Below are positions 28,682 to 37,480 of a DNA stretch of 64,000 nt, piece after piece. Below the pieces are notes generated by a model that saw nothing but the letters and a program-made list of their open reading frames with translations, did not search any database and was not told the DNA's origin. The DNA is from Asaccharospora irregularis DSM 2635. Its GTDB lineage: Bacteria; Bacillota; Clostridia; Peptostreptococcales; Peptostreptococcaceae. Location: contig NZ_FQWX01000002.1 in assembly GCF_900129815.1 (NCBI RefSeq), positions 104,870 through 168,869 of the forward strand, in the 5' to 3' direction. The position numbers and the translations under genes were made by a program. Within the stretch, counting starts at the first letter, position 1; the number at the start of each line of letters is the position of its first letter.

Positions 28682-28985
28682 ATATCCTCCTTAATATGAA
28701 AAAACTTCTGTTTGAGTATTTACAATAAAGCTATACTTATTAATGTAATTAGTATAGAATATCACTTTATAGAAACTTATAAACAAGAATTAATATATTA
28801 GAGAATATCAGAATAGTATAAGTTTGTCAAAATAATACGTTAAATGTATTTTAAATATGGCTTAAATTATAATAAAAATTATGATACAATGATAATAACT
28901 GGTAAAGAGTGCGTGATTTGATATTAATTTAAATTATAGGACGTGTTTAACTTGAAAATTTAATAGACAAGAGGAGATGAGGCAA
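28682..28985. other. Intergenic region between the divergent DUF457 gene and rnjA
   Basis: About 300 bases. It contains likely promoter elements for rnjA (TTGTCA near 28825 and a TACAAT-like box near 28884) but no gene or clear structured RNA that I can support. The ribosome-binding site GAGGAGATGA of rnjA is at 28971-28980. Confidence 0.4.
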
Positions 28986-30653
28986 TTGTTAAAAAAGAAT
29001 GTCAACAAGATAAAAGTAATGGCTTTAGGTGGACTTGGAGAAATCGGTAAGAATATGACCGTTATTGAATATAGGGATGAGATAATTGTTATAGATGCGG
29101 GGCTTAGTTTTCCAGAAGACGAGATGTTAGGGGTAGATATAGTTATACCGGACATAACTTACTTGGTAAAAAATAGAGATAAGATTAAGGGTATATTTAT
29201 TACACATGGCCATGAAGATCATATAGGAGCACTTCCGTATGTTCTAAAGAAGATAAATGTTCCAATCTATGGTTCTAAGCTTAGTATAGGACTTATACAA
29301 GTTAAGTTAAAGGAACACAAGATGAATAATGTTAGGCTAAATGTAGTAGACCCTAGACAAGTTATAAAGCTTGATAATATGGAAGTAGAATTTATAAGAA
29401 ACAACCACAGTATACCGGACGCCTGCTCAATAGCTGTTCACACAGACGAGGGAATAATATACCATACAGGAGACTTCAAGATAGATTTAACACCTATAAG
29501 TGGAGATGTTATGGACATGCATAGGATTTGTGAACTAAGTGAAAAGGGCGTTATTTTAATGTTAGCGGATAGTACTAATGCGGAAAGACCAGGTTCTACT
29601 ATGTCAGAAAAAACTGTTGGAGTAGGGCTAGATGATTTATTTAGAAAAGCAGAAAATAGTAGGATAATAGTTGCTACGTTTGCTTCTAATATACACAGAT
29701 TACAACAAATTATGAACACAGCGGGACATTTTAATAGAAAAGTAGCTATATCAGGTAGATCAATGGTTAATGTGGTTAGTGTAGCTAAGGAATTAGGTTA
29801 CCTAGAAATTCCAGATGATATGCTAATTGACTTAAATGATATTGGAAAATACCAAGATCATGAGTTGGTATTAATAACAACTGGATCACAAGGAGAACCG
29901 ATGTCAGCTCTTGCTAGAATGGCTAGTTCAGATCATAAAAAAGTAGAAATTAAAAGTGGCGACTTAGTTATAATATCAGCACACCCAATACCAGGGAATG
30001 AAAAATCTATATCAAAAGTAATAAACTTTTTATTTGAAAAAGGTGCAGAAGTAGTATATGACGATGCAGATATACATGTTTCAGGTCATGCATGTCAAGA
30101 AGAATTAAAGCTTATGCACAGATTAGTAAGACCAAAATTCTTTATGCCAGCTCATGGAGAATATAGAATGTTAAAGAAACACTCTGAAATAGCTCAAGAA
30201 TTAGGTATGAACGAAGAAAATATATTTGTTATGCAAACAGGAGATGTTTTAGAGTTAGATAAAAATAGTGCTAGAGTTAGTGGCCGTATACCGACAGGAA
30301 ATATACTAGTCGATGGTTTAGGTGTTGGAGATGTTGGAAATATAGTCCTAAGGGATAGAAAACACTTATCAGAGGATGGTCTTATGATAGTAGTTGTAAC
30401 TATTTCAAAAGAAGAGGGTAGAGTACTGGCAGGCCCAGATATAATATCTAGAGGGTTTGTTTATGTGAGAGAATCAGAGGATTTAATGGATGGAGCTAAA
30501 GCCATAATAAAGCAAGTTTTAAAAGAATGTGAAGATAAGAACATAAAAGAGTGGGCTTATTTAAAGAATAATATAAAAGAAAATTTAAAAGAATACCTTT
30601 ACCAAAAAACTAAGAGAAATCCTATGATACTTCCTATAATTATGGAAGTATAA
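28986..30653 (+). CDS. rnjA: Ribonuclease J
   Basis: Metallo-beta-lactamase-fold RNase with 5'-3' exo- and endonuclease activity, central to mRNA turnover and rRNA maturation. The ATG at 28977 is embedded in the ribosome-binding site GAGGAGATGA, so TTG 28986 is the more likely start, giving MLKKNVNKIKVMALGGLGEIGKN and 555 residues. The metal site is THGHEDHIGALPY with HTGDFKID, the beta-CASP motifs are STNAERPG, ITTGSQGEP and ISAHPIPGNE, and HVSGHA and MPAHGEYR lie further on. The C-terminal domain is slightly short but complete. Confidence 0.95.
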   Translation: MLKKNVNKIKVMALGGLGEIGKNMTVIEYRDEIIVIDAGLSFPEDEMLGVDIVIPDITYLVKNRDKIKGIFITHGHEDHIGALPYVLKKINVPIYGSKLSIGLIQVKLKEHKMNNVRLNVVDPRQVIKLDNMEVEFIRNNHSIPDACSIAVHTDEGIIYHTGDFKIDLTPISGDVMDMHRICELSEKGVILMLADSTNAERPGSTMSEKTVGVGLDDLFRKAENSRIIVATFASNIHRLQQIMNTAGHFNRKVAISGRSMVNVVSVAKELGYLEIPDDMLIDLNDIGKYQDHELVLITTGSQGEPMSALARMASSDHKKVEIKSGDLVIISAHPIPGNEKSISKVINFLFEKGAEVVYDDADIHVSGHACQEELKLMHRLVRPKFFMPAHGEYRMLKKHSEIAQELGMNEENIFVMQTGDVLELDKNSARVSGRIPTGNILVDGLGVGDVGNIVLRDRKHLSEDGLMIVVVTISKEEGRVLAGPDIISRGFVYVRESEDLMDGAKAIIKQVLKECEDKNIKEWAYLKNNIKENLKEYLYQKTKRNPMILPIIMEV

Positions 30654-30688
30654 TAAATAAAAAAGAATATGATTTATTAGTCATTATA

Positions 30689-30730
30689 AAAAAAGATTGA
30701 ATATAATTTAATATATTCAATCTTTTTTAG
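30689..30730 (+). terminator. Terminator after rnjA
   Basis: A 17-bp stem AAAAAAGATTGAATATA / TATATTCAATCTTTTTT (30689-30705, 30712-30728). Confidence 0.88.
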
Positions 30731-30776
30731 ATTTTTGACATTAAGAAAGATTTAAATTTAGTAAGGGGGATTTGCT

Positions 30777-31112
30777 ATGGGGGTATACGATACTGCAACT
30801 AAGTTGGCTAGTGAAATAAAGGGAAGCAAGGAGTATAAAAGTTTTAGAAAAAATATGAAAGATGTAAAGAATGACAAGAAATCTGAGGAACTTTTGAAAG
30901 AGTATAGAGATATGCAAATTTATATTCAGGGTTTAGCAATTAAAGGTAAAGAGTTGGACAAGAAAATGGTTAGAAAGCTAGAGACAATACAAAAAAAGGT
31001 TGCTAATAATATAAAGGTATCTAATTATTTAGACAGTGAAGAAAAGTTTGCTCAAATGATGAATAATATAAATAAAATAATAGCTGATGCAGTAGAAAAA
31101 GACTATAGATAA
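30777..31112 (+). CDS. YlbF/YmcA family protein
   Basis: A 111-residue, all-helical, strongly charged protein with the YlbF-family pattern: MGVYDTATKLASEIKGSKEYKSF, DKKSEELLKEYRDMQIYIQGL and a C-terminal LDSEEKFAQMMNNINKIIADAVE. In Bacillus, YlbF, YmcA and YaaT form a complex that affects RNase Y and competence, biofilm and sporulation. The location next to RNase J fits an RNA-decay link. AAGGGGG precedes the ATG. Confidence 0.87.
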   Translation: MGVYDTATKLASEIKGSKEYKSFRKNMKDVKNDKKSEELLKEYRDMQIYIQGLAIKGKELDKKMVRKLETIQKKVANNIKVSNYLDSEEKFAQMMNNINKIIADAVEKDYR

Positions 31113-31201
31113 GTAATATAAATAATAAATTTTGGGAAAGATATAATATAAAGAAAGCTTCACTATAAATAATATCAGAAAGGCAATTTAAGTAGTTAAC
31201 T

Positions 31202-31489
31202 ATGAGAGTATTAGTTATAAAAATCAATCTAAGGGCAAACTGGGTACACTCTTTAAAAGAAAAGAGAATGGTAGTAAAGAGCCTTATAAAAAAGCTACAA
31301 AATAAATTTAACGTTTCTGTATCAGAAATAGAAAATCAAGACATACACCAATTAATAACAATAGGAGTCTGTAGTATATCTTTAAGTCAATCACAATCAG
31401 ATTCAATACTAGAAAATATAATAAGTTTTGTAGAAGAGAATACAGATGCAGAGATTATAGAAATAGAACACGATACAAGTTTATATTAA
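31202..31489 (+). CDS. DUF503 (YlxP-like) protein
   Basis: A 95-residue protein with the DUF503 pattern: VLVIKINLRANWVHSLKEKRMVVKSLIKKL followed by FNVSVSEIENQD and ITIGVCSISLS (an unbroken family layout at about 3-65). In Bacillus ylxP lies with nusA-infB-rbfA; here it is near rnjA and ylbF. The function is not established. The ribosome-binding site is weak (TTAAGTAG). Confidence 0.85.
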   Translation: MRVLVIKINLRANWVHSLKEKRMVVKSLIKKLQNKFNVSVSEIENQDIHQLITIGVCSISLSQSQSDSILENIISFVEENTDAEIIEIEHDTSLY

Positions 31490-31496
31490 TAGAAAT

Positions 31497-31534
31497 TTTA
31501 AAGCCCTTAGTGTTATAACTGAGGGCTTTAAATA
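31497..31534. terminator. Terminator after the DUF503 gene
   Basis: TTTAAAGCCCTTAGT / ACTGAGGGCTTTAAA (31497-31511, 31518-31532; one T-G pair). The following stretch to 31746 contains no other gene that I can support. Confidence 0.82.
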
Positions 31535-31746
31535 TCCTCTCTATTTATGTATATATTAAGTCGATAAATCGCAAACTAATAAAGCTAGTAATAAACTAAG
31601 GCAGGTAGGAAACTATTCTTAGCTTAAAGTATATTTTTAAATTTTGTATAAACATACCAATCATAATGAGTTAATAGTAGTAAAAACTAAATAATAGATA
31701 TTTTAAAAATATAAAATTAACTATCATAGAATTAGGAGGTATATTC

Positions 31747-31797
31747 ATGCAAACCAAATATACTAGGACGTTTCGAATAAAAAATAGAGCAAAGTGA
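31747..31797 (+). CDS. Putative 16-residue basic leader peptide
   Basis: ATG 31747 follows AGGAGG at ideal spacing and opens a 16-codon frame, MQTKYTRTFRIKNRAK, ending 37 bases before the carboxypeptidase gene. The peptide is highly basic and resembles nothing I know. It could be a small protein or a translated leader. A chance ORF behind a good ribosome-binding site is the alternative, as coding potential cannot be judged at this length. Confidence 0.35.
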   Translation: MQTKYTRTFRIKNRAK

Positions 31798-31834
31798 AAG
31801 AATAATTTAAAATAAAAGTTAAGAGGTGACAATG

Positions 31835-32989
31835 ATGAAGAAGTTTATAAGTATGGCATTATCTTTTTTACTTATAGCCACTCCAGCTAATTTGGCTTTT
31901 GCGAGTGATAAAGAAAAAGCTCCATTAAATATATCATCTAAATCAGCAATTTTAATGGATGTAAATAGTGGACAGGTTCTTTATCAAAAAAATCCACACG
32001 AAAAATTACCACCAGCTAGTGTAACCAAAGTAATGACCATGTTACTTATATGTGAGTCATTAGAAAAGGGAAAAATCAAACTAGAAGATGAGGTACAAAT
32101 TAGTGAGGAAGCATCAAGTATGGGTGGAAGTCAGATATTCTTAGAAGCAGGAGAAACGCAAAAAGTAGATACACTATTAAAAGGGATAGCAGTTGCATCA
32201 GCAAATGATGCCTGTGTAGCCATGGCTGAGTATATAGCCGGAAGTGTAGAAGGTTTTGTGGATATGATGAACGACAGAGCAAAAGAATTAGGTATGAAAG
32301 ATACTCATTTTGTCAACACAAACGGGTTGCCAGTAGATAATCACTATACATCGGCTAATGATATAGCTATAATGTCTAGAGAATTATTGAAACACGAAAT
32401 GATAAGCAAGTATTTAACAACATGGATGGATCAAGTGGTAGTTGGCAAAAAACAGTCTACTATAGGACTTGCAAATACAAACAAAATGGTAAAACATTAC
32501 CAAGGAGCTACAGGGGTTAAAACAGGATTTACCCAAGAAGCAAAATACTGTTTATCAGCATCTGCAAAAAGAGGAGATACTCATTTAGTAGCAGTTACAC
32601 TTAAGGCAGAAACATCACCTGAAAGATTTAAAGATGCCTCTAATATATTAAACTATGGATTTGCAAATTATGAGAGTGTAAAGATATGCAAAAAAGGCGA
32701 AGATATAGCCAAGCTTAATCTAGATAAGGCTGAGGATGAAAAAGTTAGTCTAGTAGCAAAAGATGATTTATCAGTACTTCTAAAAAAAGGTGCCAATAGA
32801 AAATTTACTAAAAAAGTAAACTTAAATGAAAATTACGATCTCCCTATAAAAAAAGGTAGTGTTCTTGGAAAAGTTCAAGTTTATAATGATAAAAAGCTTG
32901 TAGGAGAGTTAGAACTAGTTAACCAAAAAGATATAAATAAAGCAGGCTACCTAAAGATGCTTCAAAGAGTAATAGATAATATGATTTAA
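31835..32989 (+). CDS. D-alanyl-D-alanine carboxypeptidase, DacF/PBP5 type
   Basis: Trims the terminal D-Ala of peptidoglycan stem peptides outside the membrane. The frame reaches 31826 via a GTG in the ribosome-binding site AAGAGGTGA; ATG 31835 is preferred, giving 384 residues. A signal peptide (KKFISMALSFLLIATPANLAFAS) is followed by the S11 motifs SVTK (Ser62, Lys65), SAN in VASANDACVA, and KTG in GVKTGFTQEAKYCLS. A C-terminal beta domain and an amphipathic anchor helix (YLKMLQRVIDNMI) complete it. Clostridial relatives at this location are called dacF, a sporulation-linked type. Confidence 0.93.
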   Translation: MKKFISMALSFLLIATPANLAFASDKEKAPLNISSKSAILMDVNSGQVLYQKNPHEKLPPASVTKVMTMLLICESLEKGKIKLEDEVQISEEASSMGGSQIFLEAGETQKVDTLLKGIAVASANDACVAMAEYIAGSVEGFVDMMNDRAKELGMKDTHFVNTNGLPVDNHYTSANDIAIMSRELLKHEMISKYLTTWMDQVVVGKKQSTIGLANTNKMVKHYQGATGVKTGFTQEAKYCLSASAKRGDTHLVAVTLKAETSPERFKDASNILNYGFANYESVKICKKGEDIAKLNLDKAEDEKVSLVAKDDLSVLLKKGANRKFTKKVNLNENYDLPIKKGSVLGKVQVYNDKKLVGELELVNQKDINKAGYLKMLQRVIDNMI

Positions 32990-32994
32990 TAAAC

Positions 32995-33034
32995 ACAAAG
33001 AAGAGGAGTCTAAGGACTTCTTTTCTTTGTTTTA
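32995..33034 (+). terminator. Terminator after the carboxypeptidase gene
   Basis: ACAAAGAAGAGGAGTC pairs with GACTTCTTTTCTTTGT (32995-33010, 33015-33030) with two G-T pairs and a 4-base loop, then TTT. Confidence 0.85.
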
Positions 33035-33067
33035 AAGTATAATTTATAGACATTAAATATAAAAATT

Positions 33068-33096
33068 TTGATTATGACATTATAAATTGGTATAAT
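33068..33096 (+). promoter_or_regulatory. Promoter of the M50 protease-scpAB unit
   Basis: TTGATT (33068-33073) and TATAAT (33091-33096) have a 17-base spacer and lie about 30 bases before the first start codon. Confidence 0.65.
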
Positions 33097-33126
33097 AGTA
33101 ATAAAATGTTTATTAGGAGAGAAAAA

Positions 33127-33717
33127 ATGTTAAATATAAGCAATGTACTAGTTAGTCTAGTAGGAATAGCAGTAGCTATATCAGTTCATGAGTTTGGGCA
33201 TGCTTATTCTGCCCATTTACTAGGAGATGACACCGCAAAGATGCATGGGAGAATGACACTAAACCCTGCTAGGCATGTAGACCCAATTGGTCTTATATCT
33301 CTTTTAATTCTTCGTATAGGTTGGGCAAAGCCGGTGCCAGTTAATCCTAATAACTTTAAAAATTATAAATTAGGAAACTTCTTAGTATCTATTGCAGGAG
33401 TAGTATGCAATTTACTTATGGCTATAGTGTGTATAACAATTAATAAATATGTAAAAATGTATGCAATTAATGAAATAGCATACGCAACAATGATTTATAA
33501 CTTAGGGTTTGCTGCATTTAACTTGCTGCCAATACCACCTCTTGATGGTTGGGGAGTTGTATCAACTTTTATACCATATAAGTGGAATGAATATGTATAT
33601 AAGTACGAAAGTTATAGCAATATAATATTTATAGTTGTCTTAATTACAGGTGTGTATGGTTATATATTAGCGCCAATACAAACTGTATTATGGGCAATAG
33701 TTAGTTTATTTGCATAA
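33127..33717 (+). CDS. Site-2 protease family (M50) membrane metalloprotease
   Basis: A 196-residue intramembrane zinc protease with about five spans. ATG 33127 follows TTAGGAGA; an upstream in-frame ATG at 33106 has no such site. The zinc motif is AISVHEFGHAYSAHLLGDD (HExxH at about residues 22-26), the third ligand is in NLLPIPPLDGW (Asp), and MTLNPARHVDPIG is also typical of the YwhC/Rip-like group. It precedes scpA by 35 bases, a common arrangement in clostridia. The substrate is unknown. Confidence 0.92.
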   Translation: MLNISNVLVSLVGIAVAISVHEFGHAYSAHLLGDDTAKMHGRMTLNPARHVDPIGLISLLILRIGWAKPVPVNPNNFKNYKLGNFLVSIAGVVCNLLMAIVCITINKYVKMYAINEIAYATMIYNLGFAAFNLLPIPPLDGWGVVSTFIPYKWNEYVYKYESYSNIIFIVVLITGVYGYILAPIQTVLWAIVSLFA

Positions 33718-33752
33718 GAGAATTCTTATATAGAGTAAAAGAGGCAATTAAT

Positions 33753-34478
33753 ATGAAATATAATATACAATTACAGGTTTACGAAGGACCACTGGATTTA
33801 CTGTATGATTTGATATCTAAACATAAAATCGAAATAAAAGACATCTCTATTATTGAAATAACAAAGCAGTACCTACAGTACTTAGAAATGTTGGATAAGA
33901 TGGATTTGGAGATAACTAGTGAGTTTATAACTATGGCATCTAAGCTTCTTGAAATTAAATCAAGATATTTACTGTATAAACAAAAAGATGACGAAGAAGA
34001 GGATCCAAGACTAGAACTTATTGAGAGACTAGAAGAGTACAAAAAGTTTAAACTAGCTTCACAAGAGATAAAAGAAAATATAGATTACACAAGAGAAGTA
34101 TTCTATAGAAGAAAAGAAGAAATAATAATAGATGATAACCTAGATTTAGAGGAGATATCAATAGAAGCAATAAAGAACATACTTCCTCATATACTAAAAG
34201 TTAAAAAGATTGAAGAAGACGAAGAAAAAACTGATAATAAGCTAAATAAAATAGTAAGAGGTAGAGTAGTTTCAGTAGAAGAGAAGATTGGTTATATAAG
34301 AAATATAATAAAAGAAAAAGTAGAAATTAAATTTAAAAATATTATAAGTACATATGAAAAAGATGAAATAATAGCCACATTTTTATCTTTACTTGAACTT
34401 ATAAAATCAAAAGAAATCTCTGTTGAACAAGATATATTTTTTGATGATATTTTAATAAAGAAAAACTTGGAGTATTAA
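33753..34478 (+). CDS. scpA: Segregation and condensation protein A
   Basis: Kleisin subunit of the SMC-ScpAB condensin. The 241-residue protein has the kleisin N-terminus YNIQLQVYEGPLDLLYDLISKHKIEIKDISI and MASKLLEIKSRYLL (SMC neck contact), an acidic middle linker, and the C-terminal winged helix IIATFLSLLELIKSKEISVEQDIFFDDI. scpB starts one base after its stop. Confidence 0.95.
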   Translation: MKYNIQLQVYEGPLDLLYDLISKHKIEIKDISIIEITKQYLQYLEMLDKMDLEITSEFITMASKLLEIKSRYLLYKQKDDEEEDPRLELIERLEEYKKFKLASQEIKENIDYTREVFYRRKEEIIIDDNLDLEEISIEAIKNILPHILKVKKIEEDEEKTDNKLNKIVRGRVVSVEEKIGYIRNIIKEKVEIKFKNIISTYEKDEIIATFLSLLELIKSKEISVEQDIFFDDILIKKNLEY

Positions 34479-34479
34479 A

Positions 34480-35016
34480 ATGAAGCGAGAAGAGATAAAG
34501 TATATTATAGAATCTATTATGTTTGCTTATGGAGAGCCTATAAGTATAAAAGAACTTAATTATATAATAAATGAAGAACTTTCAGCAAAAGAAATAGAAT
34601 TTATGTTAAATTCACTTATAGAAGAATACAAAGAAAATAATAGAGGAATACAAATAGTTAAATTAGAAAATAAGTACCAAATGTGTACAAATAAAGACTA
34701 TTCAATTTTTATAAAGAAAGTTTTAGAACCAAAAAAGAAAAAAACTCTAAGTCAGGCAACTTTAGAGACATTAACTATAATTGCATACAAACAACCAATA
34801 ACAAAGGTTGAAATAGAGAATATAAGAGGGGTCAAATGTGACAAGGTTATTCAGACCCTTTGCGACAATGATCTTATAATGGAGGCTGGAAGGCTTAACA
34901 AGATAGGTAAACCTATAATATATAGAACTACGGATGAATTTTTAAAGTTACTAAATATAGAAAAATTAAGCGATCTACCGCCTATTGAAGATTACGAAGA
35001 AAGTGAAACTATTTAA
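34480..35016 (+). CDS. scpB: Segregation and condensation protein B
   Basis: Winged-helix dimer that binds ScpA. The 178-residue product contains IIESIMFAYGEPISIKELN, the second winged helix LSQATLETLTIIAYKQPITKVEIENIRGVKCDKVI (seen across about 88-122), LIMEAGRLNKIGKPIIYRTT and the DLPPIE tail. All are family hallmarks. It is translationally coupled to scpA. Confidence 0.95.
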   Translation: MKREEIKYIIESIMFAYGEPISIKELNYIINEELSAKEIEFMLNSLIEEYKENNRGIQIVKLENKYQMCTNKDYSIFIKKVLEPKKKKTLSQATLETLTIIAYKQPITKVEIENIRGVKCDKVIQTLCDNDLIMEAGRLNKIGKPIIYRTTDEFLKLLNIEKLSDLPPIEDYEESETI

Positions 35017-35069
35017 AAGATATATAATAAAAATATATATTAATCTTAGAATATATATGGATATTTTAA

Positions 35070-35121
35070 GGAAGCATAAATTTAAACTATTAAAAATGGT
35101 TAAAGTTATGCTTCCTTATTT
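35070..35121 (+). terminator. Terminator after scpB
   Basis: GGAAGCATAA / TTATGCTTCC (35070-35079, 35106-35115) with an extended AT-rich inner stem and a T-rich tail. Confidence 0.8.
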
Positions 35122-35221
35122 GTGTGCAAAAAAACGTTGATATTAAAAATATATACAGAGACAACTAAAAGTGGAAGTGACATGTATTTTATAAAAACAG
35201 AATTTGTTTAATTATAAACAA

Positions 35222-35330
35222 ATGAACATAAATAAACAAAAATATTGACAATATGACATGAAATATGTAAATATATAAATATAAACGAACATAAAAGAAC
35301 GATAACAAACATAAATGAACATAAATAAAA
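35222..35330. promoter_or_regulatory. Operator array upstream of the DeoR-type gene
   Basis: Four copies of a 16-base box, (A)(T/C)(G/A)AACATAAA-like, occur at 35222-35237 (ATGAACATAAATAAAC), 35285-35300 (ACGAACATAAAAGAAC), 35305-35320 (ACAAACATAAATGAAC) and 35315-35330 (ATGAACATAAATAAAA). Offsets are 63, 20 and 10 bases, all close to whole helical turns. A TTGACA (35245-35250) lies between the first and second boxes. This fits repeated binding by the adjacent DeoR-family regulator. Confidence 0.65.
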
Positions 35331-35357
35331 ATATATAAAGAGGGGGTAGGAAGTAAA

Positions 35358-36119
35358 ATGTTTCAAATTGAAAGACATAAAACAATATACAACTACTTGC
35401 TTGATCATAAAAATGCAACAGTAAATGAGTTATCAAAGCTGTGCAAAGTATCGCCAATTACTATAAGAAGAGACCTAGATAAAATGGAAATCGAAGGTTT
35501 TATAACAAGGGTATTTGGTGGTGCAGTAGTAGATTCTAACATCGTACCGGAAGTTACATATGAGGAAAAAGAAAAAATATGTATAAAACAAAAAGAATCT
35601 ATAGCAAAAGAAGCAGCAAGCCTAGTATCAGATAATGTAATAGTGATACTAGACTCTGGAACCACTTGCATGGAAATTGCAAAACAATTAGTCCATAAAG
35701 AAAATCTAAAGGTAATAACTACAGATATACTAATAGCTGCATATCTTATGAAGTACAAAAATATAGAGGTATATTGCTCAGGCGGAAGGGTACAATCACA
35801 AGTTGGATGTTGTGTAGACAACACATCAGTAGACTTTTTTAATAGTATAAATGCAGACGTATGCTTTGTAGGGGCTGGCGCAATAAACAAGGAGTTTTCA
35901 CTATCTACGTTTACAAGCGAAAAAGTAAAAATCAAACAGGCGATGATGAATGCAGCTGAATATAAGGTTTTAGTAAGTGATGACTCTAAATTTAACAAGA
36001 AAAGTTTTTGCAAGATATGTGATTTAGCTGATTTTAACTTAGTTATAGTAAATGACAATATAGATAAAAATCTAAAAAACAATCTTGAAGAAAGTGGAGT
36101 AACCTTAAAATTAGTTTAG
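35358..36119 (+). CDS. DeoR/GlpR-family transcriptional regulator
   Basis: A 253-residue regulator: an N-terminal HTH (TVNELSKLCKVSPITIRRDLDKMEIEGFITRVFGGAV pattern, about 18-55) and the C-terminal phosphosugar-sensing DeoR domain (ILDSGTTCMEIAKQL, VITTDILIA, YCSGGRVQSQVGC, DVCFVGAGAINKEF). It is the first gene of the sugar-acid operon; the kinase starts 17 bases later. DeoR regulators usually respond to a phosphorylated intermediate of the pathway they control, here plausibly the product of the DUF1537 kinase. Confidence 0.92.
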   Translation: MFQIERHKTIYNYLLDHKNATVNELSKLCKVSPITIRRDLDKMEIEGFITRVFGGAVVDSNIVPEVTYEEKEKICIKQKESIAKEAASLVSDNVIVILDSGTTCMEIAKQLVHKENLKVITTDILIAAYLMKYKNIEVYCSGGRVQSQVGCCVDNTSVDFFNSINADVCFVGAGAINKEFSLSTFTSEKVKIKQAMMNAAEYKVLVSDDSKFNKKSFCKICDLADFNLVIVNDNIDKNLKNNLEESGVTLKLV

Positions 36120-36136
36120 ATTAATGGAGGAAAAAG

Positions 36137-37450
36137 ATGAAGTTATATGTAATAGCAGATGACCTTACAGGGGCTAATGCTACAAGTGTTTTATTAGCTA
36201 AAGAAGGATACAAATGTTCAAGTTTTATAGATTCAAACTTACTAAATGATGAAAGTATGGATAAATATGATGTAGTTTCGGTAAGTACAGATAGTAGAGG
36301 TGTAACAAGTAGTCAGGCTTATGAAAGTGTTAAAAATGAAGTTGATCGTGTAAAATATAAAAATCCAATGTACACAAAAAGGGTAGACAGTACATTAAGG
36401 GGTAATATAGGTTCGGAAATAGATGCAGTTCTAGATAGTATAGAAGATAGTATAGCTATAGTAGTAGCATCATACCCAGATTCAGGAAGAATATCTATAG
36501 GTGGATTTTTATTAGTAAACTCTATACCTTTAGAAAAAACTCTGGCAGCGAAGGATCCAAAGTGTCCCGTCGATAATTCAAAAATAGTTGAAATAATAAA
36601 AAAGCAAACAAAATACAATATAGATGAAATCGGAATAAACGAAGTAATGCAGGGAGAAGTTAATTTAAGTGAAAAAATAGTAGGTTTAAGCAAAAAAGGA
36701 AACAGAATAATTGTAATAGATGCTGTAACAAATGAAGATATCGATACTATAGCTAGGGCATCTAAACTAAGTAAACTAAAAATAATCGCAGTGGACCCAG
36801 GACCATACACAAAAAGTTTAATGAATGAAAACTGGGGCGGCTCTTTTTTAGAACAAGGTAAAAAAGTATTTTTTGCAATAGGAAGTGTATCAAAGACAAC
36901 AATAGGTCAGATAGAACATTTAGTTGTAAGTAAATCACCCCAACTAGTTAAAGTAGATGCTAAAAAACTTATAAATGATAAGTTACACCAACAAGAAATA
37001 GATAGGGTTATGGATATAATCAAAGAAAAATTAAATGATAATAAGTCTAACATATTAGGTATAGCTACTACAACTAGAGAAGATGAAGTGTTAAATCTAT
37101 CAGAACTATCGAAAGAGTTAAATATAGATGAAGAGTCCATATCTGTAAAAATAAACAAGGGACTTGCAAAAATAACAGAATTAGCTCTACTAGAATCAAA
37201 ATCATCAATAGGCGCATTATACACAAGCGGTGGGGATGTAACTATGGAGGTTATGAAGAGGTTAAATGTAGAGGGAATAGATATAAAAGATGAAGTTATA
37301 CCTCTGGCGGTATATGGAAGATTTATAGGCGGTAAATATCCTAATATGCCTGCAGTTACAAAGGGCGGACTTATAGGAGAAAAAGAAACACTATCAATGT
37401 GTATAGATTATTTATTAACTAAAATATCAACTCAATATTATGTTAAGTAA
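36137..37450 (+). CDS. Four-carbon acid sugar kinase (DUF1537 family)
   Basis: A 437-residue ATP-dependent kinase of the family that includes D-threonate kinase (DtnK), OtnK and D-erythronate kinase. The N-terminal DUF1537 domain begins YVIADDLTGANATSVLLA, with STDSRG and the substrate segment KRVDSTLRGNIGSEIDA. The C-terminal nucleotide-binding domain has FAIGSVSKTTIGQIEHL, LYTSGGDVTMEVMKRL and PNMPAVTKGGLIGE. The neighbouring PdxA-family gene favours the D-threonate/D-erythronate type of pathway. The exact substrate is inferred. Confidence 0.88.
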   Translation: MKLYVIADDLTGANATSVLLAKEGYKCSSFIDSNLLNDESMDKYDVVSVSTDSRGVTSSQAYESVKNEVDRVKYKNPMYTKRVDSTLRGNIGSEIDAVLDSIEDSIAIVVASYPDSGRISIGGFLLVNSIPLEKTLAAKDPKCPVDNSKIVEIIKKQTKYNIDEIGINEVMQGEVNLSEKIVGLSKKGNRIIVIDAVTNEDIDTIARASKLSKLKIIAVDPGPYTKSLMNENWGGSFLEQGKKVFFAIGSVSKTTIGQIEHLVVSKSPQLVKVDAKKLINDKLHQQEIDRVMDIIKEKLNDNKSNILGIATTTREDEVLNLSELSKELNIDEESISVKINKGLAKITELALLESKSSIGALYTSGGDVTMEVMKRLNVEGIDIKDEVIPLAVYGRFIGGKYPNMPAVTKGGLIGEKETLSMCIDYLLTKISTQYYVK

Positions 37451-37480
37451 ACTTTATGACAATAGAAGGAGGAAGAAAAA

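Noticed and set aside
35222..35330. Possible CRISPR array
   Set aside because: Repeats are only 16 bases, AT-rich, irregularly spaced and partly overlapping; they fit operators, and no cas genes are present.
35405..36082. 225-residue minus-strand frame
   Set aside because: Antisense to the DeoR-family gene whose motifs are clear; composition (Ser/Leu/Phe-rich) is typical of a shadow frame.
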